The notes under the pieces are model-generated. The model saw only the letters and a list, made by a program, of their open reading frames with translations. It made no database searches and was not told where the DNA came from. From JBAYSY01 sp041675885 (GTDB taxonomy: Bacteria; Pseudomonadota; Alphaproteobacteria; Rhodobacterales; Rhodobacteraceae), in contig JBAYSY010000001.1 in the NCBI GenBank assembly GCA_041675885.1, forward strand, positions 1 through 64,000: DNA of 64,000 bases. Reading direction: 5' to 3'. A program made the translations under genes and the position numbers. The stretch's first letter is position 1; each line of letters opens with the position of its first letter. This document shows, in pieces, positions 52,333 through 60,753 of this stretch.

Positions 52333-53370
52333 ATGCCCAGACATATTCTCGCCGCCACCGTGGCCGCCGCCTTCCTGTCGGCCTCCGTCGCGCAAGCCGA
52401 CACCATCCGCCTGCGGGTTCTTGGCCAGCCCGCCGGTTCGGGCCTGATCGCCCAGAGCAAGGAGCAACCATTCTTCGAGGCGCTCGCCGAACATTCCGGC
52501 CTTGACGTTGTGGTCGAATACCTGCCCGTCGATGTGGCGGGCATTCCCGACACCGACGGGCTGCGCGTGCTGCGCTCGGGCCTTTTCGATATCGTCTCGA
52601 TCCGCGGCCCGCAGGTCAGCCGCGACGAGCCCTCGGTCCTCGGGCTGGACCTGGTGGGGCTGAACACGAGCTACGCCACCGGGCGGGAGAACACCGAAGC
52701 CTTCTTTGACTATGTGGATGGCCGGCTTCAGACCCAGTTCAACGCCCGGCTTCTGGGGGTCTGGCCCGCCGGGCCGCAGGTCATCTTCTGTCGGCCCGAG
52801 GTCACGGGCCTTGCCGATCTGCGCGGCCTCAAGGTGCGGGTGGGCGATCAGAGCGCGGCCAATTTCGTCGCCGGGCTGGGTGCGACTGGCATCTCGCTGC
52901 CCTTTGGCGAGACACAGCAGTCGCTGGGCCGCGGCGTGGTCGATTGCGCCATCACCGGCCCGTCCTCGGCCAATTCCGGCGGCTGGCCCGAGGCTACGAC
53001 CACCGTGCTGCCGGTGGCGCTGCAACTGGCGATCAACGGTTATGCCATCAACCAGGACAGCTGGAACCGCCTGACATCCGAGCAGCAGGAGGCGCTCGGC
53101 AATGCCATCGGCGCCTTCGTCGATGACGTCTGGGACTTCTCGGAAGAACTCTACGAGGACGCCATGCGCTGCAACGCGGGCGAAAGCCCCTGCGAACGCG
53201 GCACCTCCTACTCGCTGCGCACGGCCGATGTCTCGGACGCCGATCTCGAAGCCGTCGCCGAAGCGCTGGGTTCGATCTCGCTGCCCGTCTGGGCCGAGCA
53301 GTGCAACGCCGTGGCCCCGGACTGCGAGGCGACATGGCGCGAGATCCTGGGCGCCCGGCTGGGCCTCTGA
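52333..53370 (+). CDS. TRAP transporter substrate-binding protein
   Basis: 345 aa with a signal peptide (MPRHILAATVAAAFLSASVA, cleaved near QA-DT). The mature protein is DctP-like: GVWPAGPQVIFCRPEVTGL, then LADLRGLKVRVGDQSAANFV and GRGVVDCAITGPSSANSGGW. Six Cys residues occur in the mature chain, four of them near the C-terminus, so disulfides are possible. First gene of the second P-Q-M TRAP operon, preceded by CAGGAGAG. Ligand unknown; the racemase gene downstream hints at an amino-acid-like or cyclic amide compound. Confidence 0.9.
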   Translation: MPRHILAATVAAAFLSASVAQADTIRLRVLGQPAGSGLIAQSKEQPFFEALAEHSGLDVVVEYLPVDVAGIPDTDGLRVLRSGLFDIVSIRGPQVSRDEPSVLGLDLVGLNTSYATGRENTEAFFDYVDGRLQTQFNARLLGVWPAGPQVIFCRPEVTGLADLRGLKVRVGDQSAANFVAGLGATGISLPFGETQQSLGRGVVDCAITGPSSANSGGWPEATTTVLPVALQLAINGYAINQDSWNRLTSEQQEALGNAIGAFVDDVWDFSEELYEDAMRCNAGESPCERGTSYSLRTADVSDADLEAVAEALGSISLPVWAEQCNAVAPDCEATWREILGARLGL

Positions 53371-53397
53371 GCGGACTCCGGTTCGGGGAGAGGAACC

Positions 53398-53970
53398 ATG
53401 CTGAATACCTATGCGCGCTTTCTGGGCGTGTTCTTCGGGGCGTCGATGATCCTGCTTTCGGTATTGATCGCCGTCGAAACCATCGTGCGGAAGTCCTTCT
53501 CCGTCTCACTGGGGGGCGTTGACGAGTGGGGCGGCTATGCCATGGCCATCGGCGCCCCGATCGCCTTCGCCGTGGCGCTGGTGGAGCAGGCGCATATCCG
53601 TATCAACCTGCTGCACCAACGCCTTTCGCGCCGGACCCGGGCGGTGCTGAATGCCGTTTCCATGCTGTCGATGGGCATCCTGTCGCTCTACCTGCTTTAC
53701 TTCACCGTCAAGACGGTGATCGACACCCAAACCTATCGGTCCATCGCACAGACGCCGATGGCGACACCGCTGATCTATCCGCAATCCATCTGGCTTGTCG
53801 CCATGGCGCTGTTTGCCCTGACGGCGGTCCTTCTGACCGCAAGGGCCCTGATCCTGCTGGCGGGGCGGGACTGGGCGGCGCTCAACCAGCAGTTCGGACC
53901 GGCCTCGGCCCAGGAGGAGCTGGATGCCGAACTTGAAGACGCCAAGAAGCGCAAGGAGATGGAACAGTGA
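53398..53970 (+). CDS. TRAP transporter small permease (DctQ-like)
   Basis: 190 aa, four membrane segments; VETIVRKSFSVSLGGVDEWG after the first helix and LVEQAHIRINLLHQRLSRRT show the DctQ pattern. The C-terminal tail is highly charged (ELDAELEDAKKRKEME). The stop overlaps the GTG start of the large subunit (GTGA), so synthesis is coupled. Confidence 0.93.
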   Translation: MLNTYARFLGVFFGASMILLSVLIAVETIVRKSFSVSLGGVDEWGGYAMAIGAPIAFAVALVEQAHIRINLLHQRLSRRTRAVLNAVSMLSMGILSLYLLYFTVKTVIDTQTYRSIAQTPMATPLIYPQSIWLVAMALFALTAVLLTARALILLAGRDWAALNQQFGPASAQEELDAELEDAKKRKEMEQ

Positions 53971-55274
53971 ACATCGTTCTCGTCGGCATCGGCTTTGCCA
54001 TCATGCTGGGGCTGATGTTCCTCAGCCTGCCGGTCGCGGTCGCCATCATCACCGTCGGCGCCCTCGGGGGCTACCTGATGTATGGAATGCCTCTCGTCGA
54101 CATGATGGGCGGCGTGATCTGGTCGAGCCTCAACAGCCCCTATATCCTGGCCATTCCGCTGTTCATGCTTCTGGGCGAGCTTCTGCTGCGCGGCGGCATT
54201 GCCGATCGCATGTATGACGCGCTGGCGGTCTGGCTCGGACGGATGCCGGGGGGCCTGCTGCATACCAACATCGCCACCTGCACCCTTTTTTCGGCGACCT
54301 CGGGTTCATCGGTGGCGACGGCGGCGACGGTGGGGACCATCGCCCTGCCGGCCTTGCAGCAATACAGGTATCCGATCCGCCCCTCGCTGGGCTCGCTGGC
54401 CGCCGGGGGCACGCTGGGCATCCTGATCCCGCCCTCGATCAACCTGCTGGTCTATGGGTCGCTGGCCAATACCTCGGTCAGCCAGCTTTTTGCGGCCGGG
54501 CTGATCCCGGGGCTTCTGCTGGCATTCAGCTTTTCCGCCTACATCTTCTTCTTTCACGGCAACGCGGGCAAGGAGGCGGCGGAAATCGTCAACGTGCCGC
54601 TTTCGGAAAAGTTACGGCTGTCGAAATATCTGGTCCCGCCGGTGCTGATCTTCGGCGTGGTCATGGGCTCGATCTACGGCGGGCTGGCGACACCCACGGA
54701 ATCGGCGGCGATCGGCGTGGTGATGGCGCTGGTCTTTGTCACGGGCAGCGGACGGCTGAGCATCGACCTGCTGGTGACCTGCTCGCTTCTGGCGGCGCGG
54801 ACCACCGGGATGGTCGTCATCGTGCTGATGTGCGCGCTGCTGCTGAACGTCACCATCGCGATGACCGGCGCGACGCAGGCGGTCACGCAGTGGGTGGCCT
54901 CGTTCGGGTTCGACCGGTTGTCGCTGCTGCTGGTGCTGCTGCTGTTCTACGTCATCCTCGGCACTTTCATGGATGCCATGTCGATGCTGGTACTGACCGT
55001 GCCCATCACCGTGCCCATGGTGATGTCGGTGGGCGTCGATCCGATCTGGTTCGGCATCTTCATCGTGCTGATGTGCGAGATCGCCCTGATCACACCGCCG
55101 CTGGGGATGAATCTCTTTGTGGTTCAGGGCGTGCGGCGCGATGGCGGCGGCTTCAACGACGTGATCCGGGGATCGCTGCCCTATGTCTTCGTGATGGTCG
55201 CCTTCACCATCCTGGTGATCGTCTTCCCCACCATCGTCATGTGGCTGCCCGACGTCATGGCGGGGCGTCGATGA
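53967..55274 (+). CDS. TRAP transporter large permease (DctM-like)
   Basis: 435 aa from GTG 53967. About twelve membrane segments, including MLGLMFLSLPVAVAIITVGA, then the FSATSGSSVATAATVGTIAL segment, GGLATPTESAAIGVVMALVF, and the C-terminal ALITPPLGMNLFVVQGVRRD. It is the transport subunit of the second TRAP system and partner of the DctQ gene it overlaps. Its end overlaps the racemase-like gene by ATGA (55271-55274). Confidence 0.95.
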   Translation: MNIVLVGIGFAIMLGLMFLSLPVAVAIITVGALGGYLMYGMPLVDMMGGVIWSSLNSPYILAIPLFMLLGELLLRGGIADRMYDALAVWLGRMPGGLLHTNIATCTLFSATSGSSVATAATVGTIALPALQQYRYPIRPSLGSLAAGGTLGILIPPSINLLVYGSLANTSVSQLFAAGLIPGLLLAFSFSAYIFFFHGNAGKEAAEIVNVPLSEKLRLSKYLVPPVLIFGVVMGSIYGGLATPTESAAIGVVMALVFVTGSGRLSIDLLVTCSLLAARTTGMVVIVLMCALLLNVTIAMTGATQAVTQWVASFGFDRLSLLLVLLLFYVILGTFMDAMSMLVLTVPITVPMVMSVGVDPIWFGIFIVLMCEIALITPPLGMNLFVVQGVRRDGGGFNDVIRGSLPYVFVMVAFTILVIVFPTIVMWLPDVMAGRR

Positions 55275-56008
55275 GCATGGATCATGCCCGGGCGGAGCGG
55301 CGCACGCCGCCGCTCCGCCGCCTTCTCGTCATCAATCCGAACACCAATGCAGGGATTACCGAGCGCGTCCGCCGGACCCTGCTCGATACCGCCCCCGAGG
55401 GAACCGTAGTCGAGGTGGTCAACCCCGCCCGGGGGCCCTTCGCCATCGAGACACCCTCGGACCGGGCCGAGGCCGTGCCCAATGTCGTCGCGCTTGTCGA
55501 GGCCCGCCGGGCCGAAGGGTTCGACGGTTATGTGCTGGCCTGTTTCGACGATATCGGCGTCGAGGAGGCACGGCGGATCGTTCCGGTTCCGGTGGTCAGC
55601 ATGTTCGGCGCAGGTATCGCCCGGGCGCGGGCGGTCGGTGGGCGCTTTGCCATCGTGACCACGGTCGAAAGCGCGGTGCCCGGAATCAGGCGGCTGGTCG
55701 CCCGATACGGCGCCGGGGATATCTGCACCGTACACGCAGCCGGAATCGGCGTGGCCGAGGCCGCCGCCCAGACCCCGCAGGCCGAGGCACGGCTGTTCGC
55801 AACCATCGAGCACGCCATCGCCGGGGGCGCCCGCGCCATCCTGCTGGGTTCGGGCGCCTTCACCGGACGCGCCCGGGCGCTGGAGGCCCGGTTCGGCCTG
55901 CCCTTCATCGACGGGTTGCAGGCGGCGGTGGCGGGGGCGCGGGCCGAGACAGAAGCCTCTCATGACCGGCCACGGCAGGCAGGCCCCCCGGAAAACCACG
56001 AAGCCTGA
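55271..56008 (+). CDS. Asp/Glu/hydantoin racemase family protein
   Basis: 245 aa. LLVINPNTNAGITERVRRTL at the N-terminus is the hydantoin-racemase pattern. The two catalytic-type Cys are seen as VLACFDDIG and, in place of the second, an ILLGSGAFTGRA segment where Ser/Gly replaces Cys, so racemase chemistry is uncertain; related maleate isomerase-like proteins also occur. Translationally coupled to the TRAP permease, so it probably acts on the imported compound. Confidence 0.82.
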   Translation: MSMDHARAERRTPPLRRLLVINPNTNAGITERVRRTLLDTAPEGTVVEVVNPARGPFAIETPSDRAEAVPNVVALVEARRAEGFDGYVLACFDDIGVEEARRIVPVPVVSMFGAGIARARAVGGRFAIVTTVESAVPGIRRLVARYGAGDICTVHAAGIGVAEAAAQTPQAEARLFATIEHAIAGGARAILLGSGAFTGRARALEARFGLPFIDGLQAAVAGARAETEASHDRPRQAGPPENHEA

Positions 56009-56310
56009 GCAATCCGAAGGTTGCCGGACTTCAGCTCCGGATCCGCATCCGCAAGGGCGGCGTTCGGCTCGGCGCTCATGCCGCGATTGTTTCATCGCCT
56101 TCCGCACGGTTACCGCCTGTTTTCGATGGTGCCCGGCCGCCCGCTCACGATGGTGCGGGCCGTGGTGCCGTCAGTGCCGGGGCAGGACTTCTTGCGGCAC
56201 CATTGCCCCTTGCCTATCTGCAAGGGTCAGGCCCGGTTTTCAGACTGATCGGCAACCGGAAACATTCGCGGGCCCAGCCCCGGCACACGATCATGGGAGC
56301 ATGTGAACAC
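56009..56310. other. Intergenic region, no gene seen
   Basis: About 300 bases of GC-rich sequence with no supported gene. Short repeats of CGATGGTGC are visible at 56124 and 56147. Nothing else was recognised; the promoter of the next gene must lie in the final 100 bases. Confidence 0.4.
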
Positions 56311-56976
56311 ATGAGCCAAGCCATCAAAATCGACATCTGGTCGGATATCGCCTGCCCCTGGTGCTATCTGGGCAAACACCGACTCGAAGCCGCCCTCGAT
56401 CGCTTTGCCGAGGATGGCGGCGGGAACGCCGTCGAGGTCGAATACCACAGCTACCAGCTCGACCCCGGCCTCCCGCAGGACTATCCGGGCACGCATGACG
56501 AATATCTTGCCGGTCACCATGGTCTTGACCCCGACAAGGTGGCGGATTCGAACCGCCGACTTCAGGCGCTGGGGCGGCAATACGGGCTCGACTACAACTT
56601 TGCCGACAATCTGATCACCAACACCTTCAAGGCGCACGAACTGCTGCATTTCGCCAAGGCGCAGGGTCGGCAGGAAGAGGTGAAGGAACGGTTGCTGCGC
56701 GCCTGTTTCACCGAGGGCCGCCATGTCGGCCGCATCGACACGCTGGCCGGGATCGCGCAGGAGGCCGGTCTTGACGGCGAGGCCGCGCGGCGGGCACTGG
56801 AGGCGGGCGAATATGCGGCGGCGGTCGAGGCCGACAAGGTATCCGGCCTGCGCATCGGGGTGCGCGGCGTTCCGTTCTTTGTCATCGGCGGGAAATACGC
56901 CTTGTCGGGCGCGCAGGAACCTGAAACCTTCCTGAAGGTGCTTGAAAAGGTTGCTTCGGAAAGGAACGGGCAATGA
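56311..56976 (+). CDS. DsbA-family oxidoreductase, FrnE-like
   Basis: 221 aa thioredoxin-fold protein without a signal peptide, so cytoplasmic. KIDIWSDIACPWCYLGKHRL gives the active-site CPWC at residues 15-18; the C-terminal GVRGVPFFVIGGKYALSGAQ has the cis-Pro. Resembles FrnE and 2-hydroxychromene-carboxylate isomerase-like proteins that handle disulfides or thiol conjugates. ATG 56311 is chosen; ATG 56293 is possible. Overlaps the small repeat-containing gene by ATGA. Confidence 0.9.
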   Translation: MSQAIKIDIWSDIACPWCYLGKHRLEAALDRFAEDGGGNAVEVEYHSYQLDPGLPQDYPGTHDEYLAGHHGLDPDKVADSNRRLQALGRQYGLDYNFADNLITNTFKAHELLHFAKAQGRQEEVKERLLRACFTEGRHVGRIDTLAGIAQEAGLDGEAARRALEAGEYAAAVEADKVSGLRIGVRGVPFFVIGGKYALSGAQEPETFLKVLEKVASERNGQ

Positions 56977-57212
56977 CGGACACGGACAAGACAGGCACGG
57001 ACAAGACAGGCACGGGCAAGACAGGTACAGGCAACCCGGGCACGGGCAACCCGGAAGAGGGTGGCCTGATCTTTCTGACCCCGGAAGGCGCAGATGATGC
57101 CTCTTTCTGCACCGACGGGGTTTGCGCCCCCCTCGATCCCCGGGCCGGGCCAGCCCTTGCGACCGGCGGGCCGGGCCGCTTGTCGGCGGCGGGGGCCGCC
57201 GACAGAACCTGA
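56973..57212 (+). CDS. Small protein with N-terminal pentapeptide repeats
   Basis: 79 aa. Residues 5 to about 27 are 5-residue repeats (DKTGT, DKTGT, GKTGT, GNPGT, GNP) encoded by 15-bp tandem units (about 56980-57056). These are followed by LIFLTPEGADDASFCTDGVC with a Cys-x4-Cys pair. Start overlaps the FrnE-like stop (ATGA), which supports real translation and a redox-partner idea. I know no homologue. The repeat may vary in number between strains. Confidence 0.5.
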   Translation: MTDTDKTGTDKTGTGKTGTGNPGTGNPEEGGLIFLTPEGADDASFCTDGVCAPLDPRAGPALATGGPGRLSAAGAADRT

Positions 57213-57367
57213 CCCCGCCCGGCCGTCGCGACGAAACGACACCGTCGCCCGGGGGCCTCCCCCGCCTTCCATCCGATTTGCGGATATCGTGTCGTACAGG
57301 ATACGTTTGACTTATCCTCGCGCCCGCCGGATTCTGCCTGTCGGACCGGAACCGGCGGAGAAGCGCG

Positions 57368-58531
57368 ATGAAAACCCATGCCCACGACCTTCATCAGGAC
57401 ATCCGCGATGCCGTCCGCGCGCTCTGCGCACAGTTTCCGGCCGAATACCACCGCAAGGTGGACGAGGCGCGCGGCTATCCCGAAGAGTTCGTCGATGCCC
57501 TGACCCGGGCCGGATGGATGGCCGCGCTGATCCCCGAGGAATACGGCGGTTCGGGTCTCGGCCTGACCGAGGCCAGCGTGATCATGGAGGAAATCAACCG
57601 TGCGGGCGGCAATTCCGGCGCCTGTCACGGGCAGATGTACAACATGAACACGCTGATCCGCCACGGGTCCGAGGAACAGCGTCGCCGCTACCTGCCCCGG
57701 ATCGCCACCGGCGAGTTGCGCCTGCAATCCATGGGGGTGACCGAACCGACCACCGGCACCGATACCACCCGGCTCAGGACCACGGCGGTCAGAAAGGGCG
57801 ACCGCTACGTCGTCAACGGGCAAAAGGTCTGGATCAGCCGGGTGCAGCATTCCGACCTGATGATCCTTCTGGCCCGCACCACCCCGCTGTCCGAGGTCGG
57901 GAAGAAATCCGAGGGCCTGTCGATCTTCCTCGTCGATATCAAGGAGGCCATGGCCGGGGGGATGGAGGTCCGCCCCATCCCGAACATGGTGAACCACGAG
58001 ACCAACGAACTGTTCTTCGACAATCTCGAAATCCCCGCGGAAAACCTGATCGGCGAAGAGGGCAAGGGCTTCAGGTACATCCTGACCGGCCTGAACGCCG
58101 AGCGCGTGCTGATCGCCGCCGAATGTATCGGCGATGGCTACTGGTTCACCGAAAAGGTCGCGCAATATGTTTCCGAACGCCGGGTGTTCGGCCGCCCGAT
58201 CGGCCAGAATCAGGGCGTGCAATTCCCGATCGCCGAAGCCTATATCGAGATCGAGGCGGCGAACCTGATGCGGTACGAGGCTTGCAGGCTTTACGACTCG
58301 GGGCAGGACTGCGGCGCGCAGGCCAACATGGCCAAGTATCTGGCCGCCAAGGCCAGCTGGGAGGCGGCGAACGCCTGCCTGCAATTCCATGGCGGCTTCG
58401 GCTTTGCCTGCGAATACGATGTCGAACGCAAGTTCCGCGAAACCCGGCTTTATCAGGTGGCGCCGATCTCGACCAACCTGATCCTGTCCTATGTCGCCGA
58501 GCATGTCCTCGGCCTGCCGCGGAGCTTCTGA
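57368..58531 (+). CDS. Acyl-CoA dehydrogenase (divergent C-terminus)
   Basis: 387 aa. SMGVTEPTTGTDTTRLRTTA and NGQKVWISRVQHSD are the flavin/substrate segments. Glu245 in LNAERVLIA is the probable base, since the C-terminal YEGT-type motif is replaced by YQVAPISTNLILSY. First gene of an ACAD-CaiB-hydratase operon. Just upstream, CGTGTC-GTACAG-GATACG (about 57287-57304) forms an imperfect palindrome that could be an operator. Probably acts on a branched or dicarboxylic acyl-CoA. Confidence 0.9.
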   Translation: MKTHAHDLHQDIRDAVRALCAQFPAEYHRKVDEARGYPEEFVDALTRAGWMAALIPEEYGGSGLGLTEASVIMEEINRAGGNSGACHGQMYNMNTLIRHGSEEQRRRYLPRIATGELRLQSMGVTEPTTGTDTTRLRTTAVRKGDRYVVNGQKVWISRVQHSDLMILLARTTPLSEVGKKSEGLSIFLVDIKEAMAGGMEVRPIPNMVNHETNELFFDNLEIPAENLIGEEGKGFRYILTGLNAERVLIAAECIGDGYWFTEKVAQYVSERRVFGRPIGQNQGVQFPIAEAYIEIEAANLMRYEACRLYDSGQDCGAQANMAKYLAAKASWEAANACLQFHGGFGFACEYDVERKFRETRLYQVAPISTNLILSYVAEHVLGLPRSF

Positions 58532-59634
58532 TGGCCACGCCGCCGCTTTCGGGACTGACGGTTGTGGCCATCGAACAGGCGGTGGCCGCGCCCTTTGCCA
58601 CTTCCCGGCTGGCCGACGCGGGCGCCCGCGTGATCAAGATCGAACGCCCCGGGGGCGATTTCGCCCGGGGCTATGATGACGTGGCCAAGGGGCAATCCAG
58701 CTATTTCATCTGGCTGAACCGGGGCAAGGAGTCGGTGACGCTCGATCTGGGAACGTCCGGGGGCAAGGATGCGCTGGCCGAACTGCTGGGGCGGGCCGAT
58801 GTGCTGGTGCAGAACCTGAAGCCCGGGGCGCTGGAACGGCTGGGCTTCGGCCCCGAACGGCTGGCAGCGGATTTTCCCCGGCTGATCGCCTGTTCCATTT
58901 CAGGCTATGGCGAAGCCGGGCCGATGGCCGGCCGCAAGGCCTATGACCTGCTGATCCAGGCGGAATCCGGCCTGTGCTCGATCACCGGCGGGCCGGAAAG
59001 TGCCGCGCGGGTCGGCATCTCGATCGTCGATATCGCCACCGGAGCCACCGCCCATGCAGCGATCCTTGAAGCACTGATCCGCCGCGGCATCACCGGCAAG
59101 GGCGCGGCGATCTCGATTTCCATGTTCGACGTGATGGCCGACTGGCTGGCGGTGCCGCTGCTGAACCACGAAGGCGGCAGGACACCGCAACGGCTGGGTC
59201 TCGCGCATCCGTCGATTGCACCCTACGGGATGTTCAGCTGCAAGGACGGCGCACAACTCCTGATTTCGGTGCAGAGCGACCGGGAATGGCGCAATCTGGC
59301 GGCGGACTTTCTCGGCGATGCCGCTCTGGGCACCGATCCACGTTTCGCCTCGAATGTCGCGCGCGTCGCCAATCGCGCCGCGCTGGATGCCCGGGTCGCC
59401 GCAGTCTTCGCCCGGATGACCGCGGCCGATGCGACCGCCGCCCTTGTGAAAGCGGATGTCGCCTTCGCCTCGGTGAACGACATGGCGGGCCTGTCGGCGC
59501 ATCCCCATCTGCGGCGGATCACCGTCGGAACACCGAACGGCCCTGTCCGGATCCCCGCTCCGGCAGCGATCTTCCATGATGAGGCGCGCAGCTACGGCCC
59601 GGTGCCCGCCCTGCCGGAGGGCAGGGCGCGATGA
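58531..59634 (+). CDS. CaiB/BaiF family III CoA-transferase
   Basis: 367 aa. GLTVVAIEQAVAAPFATSRL and ARVIKIERPGGDFARGYDD open the fold, NRGKESVTLDLGTSGG follows, and the catalytic Asp lies in GISIVDIATGATAHAAILEA. Start and preceding stop overlap (TGATG). With the dehydrogenase before it and the hydratase after it, the set resembles mesaconyl-CoA or related C5-dicarboxylate metabolism, in which CoA is moved between carboxyls or acids. Specificity inferred only from context. Confidence 0.9.
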   Translation: MATPPLSGLTVVAIEQAVAAPFATSRLADAGARVIKIERPGGDFARGYDDVAKGQSSYFIWLNRGKESVTLDLGTSGGKDALAELLGRADVLVQNLKPGALERLGFGPERLAADFPRLIACSISGYGEAGPMAGRKAYDLLIQAESGLCSITGGPESAARVGISIVDIATGATAHAAILEALIRRGITGKGAAISISMFDVMADWLAVPLLNHEGGRTPQRLGLAHPSIAPYGMFSCKDGAQLLISVQSDREWRNLAADFLGDAALGTDPRFASNVARVANRAALDARVAAVFARMTAADATAALVKADVAFASVNDMAGLSAHPHLRRITVGTPNGPVRIPAPAAIFHDEARSYGPVPALPEGRAR

Positions 59635-60461
59635 CGCTTGATCCCGATCACCTGCGCCAATGGATCGGGCGCGAGGAAACCGCCTCGGAGCAGGTCACCC
59701 CGGCGCTTGCCGCCCGGTTCAACGCCACCTTCGACCGGCAGGACGAGACCCGGCCCGGTGCCGCCGCGCCGCTGATGCTGCATTGGTGTCTGGCCCAGCC
59801 CGCCGCGCCGACCGCCGGCCTGGGCGCTGACGGGCATCCGGCGCGCGGCGGATTTCTGCCGCCGGTGCCGCTGCCGCGCCGGATGTGGGCGGGCGGCGCG
59901 CTGGAATTCCTCGACGATATCCGCATCGGTGAGACGGTAACCCGCCGTTCGGAGATCCGGGATGTCACGGTCAAGACCGGGCGCAGCGGGACGCTGTGCT
60001 TCGTCACCGTCGGGCACAGCATGTCCAGCGACGGGCGCCCGGTGCTGACCGAGCGTCAGGATATCGTCTATCGCGCGGCCGGAGGGCCGGACACCCCCGC
60101 CCCCGTCCCCGCCCCCGAGGGCGCCGCGCGCAGGGTCGTCACCCCTGCGCCGCCGCTGCTGTTCCGCTATTCGGCGCTGACCTTCAACGCCCACCGCATC
60201 CATTACGACACCCCCTATGTGCGCGGCAAGGAGGGCTATCCCGGCCTGATCGTCCACGGCCCGCTGCAAGCCTCGCTGCTGGCACTGTTCGCCGCGTCGC
60301 TGCGCGGAACACGCCCCGCCCGGTTCAGCTTTCGCAGCCTGTCACCGCTGTTCGACACCGCCGATTTCTCGATCAACGCGACCGGGGAACAGGACGCGCT
60401 GCGGCTGTGGACCGCGCAGACCGGCGGGCCGGTGGCGATGGAGGCACGGGCGGAGTGGTAA
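59631..60461 (+). CDS. Mesaconyl-C4-CoA hydratase-like (HTD2/FAS1-type) dehydratase
   Basis: 276 aa with two hot-dog folds: an N-terminal FAS1-like half (MLHWCLAQP, LPRRMWAGGALEFLDDIRIG) and a C-terminal MaoC-like half (FRYSALTFNAHRIHYDTPYV, then YPGLIVHGPLQASLLA) with the catalytic Asn/His pattern. Such proteins include mesaconyl-C4-CoA hydratase and mitochondrial HTD2. Overlaps the CoA-transferase by ATGA. Fits the last hydration step of the triad. Confidence 0.85.
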   Translation: MTLDPDHLRQWIGREETASEQVTPALAARFNATFDRQDETRPGAAAPLMLHWCLAQPAAPTAGLGADGHPARGGFLPPVPLPRRMWAGGALEFLDDIRIGETVTRRSEIRDVTVKTGRSGTLCFVTVGHSMSSDGRPVLTERQDIVYRAAGGPDTPAPVPAPEGAARRVVTPAPPLLFRYSALTFNAHRIHYDTPYVRGKEGYPGLIVHGPLQASLLALFAASLRGTRPARFSFRSLSPLFDTADFSINATGEQDALRLWTAQTGGPVAMEARAEW

Positions 60462-60582
60462 GCCCGGCCGCCAACAGGTCGTATCAGGCCACGCCATCGG
60501 CAGGCATGGTTTCAGGCAAAGGGGAACACCTGTCCGCCTGCGTGCCGGCAGGGCCGTCGAAGCGGCACCTTCACCCGGACTC

Positions 60583-60726
60583 AGAGACCGTTCGAGAATT
60601 CGCTCCGGCGCGGCAGGTGGCGTGGTTTTCGAGAACCGGAGCGGAGTGTGCTCAATGCACATGAGCACCGGAAGTGCAGAAAACCGCGTCAGATGCCCGG
60701 TGGAGTAGAATTATCGAACGGTCTCT
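60583..60726. repeat. 144-bp dispersed repeat with inverted ends, copy B
   Basis: Ends AGAGACCGTTCGAGAATT (60583-60600) and AATTATCGAACGGTCTCT (60709-60726) are inverted with one mismatch. The interior matches copy A at 6859-7003 at roughly 85%. It lies between the hydratase gene and the convergent HprK/PqqD gene and may supply their 3' hairpin. Confidence 0.78.
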
Positions 60727-60753
60727 CAGGGCGCGGCGCGCACCACCGGGCCT

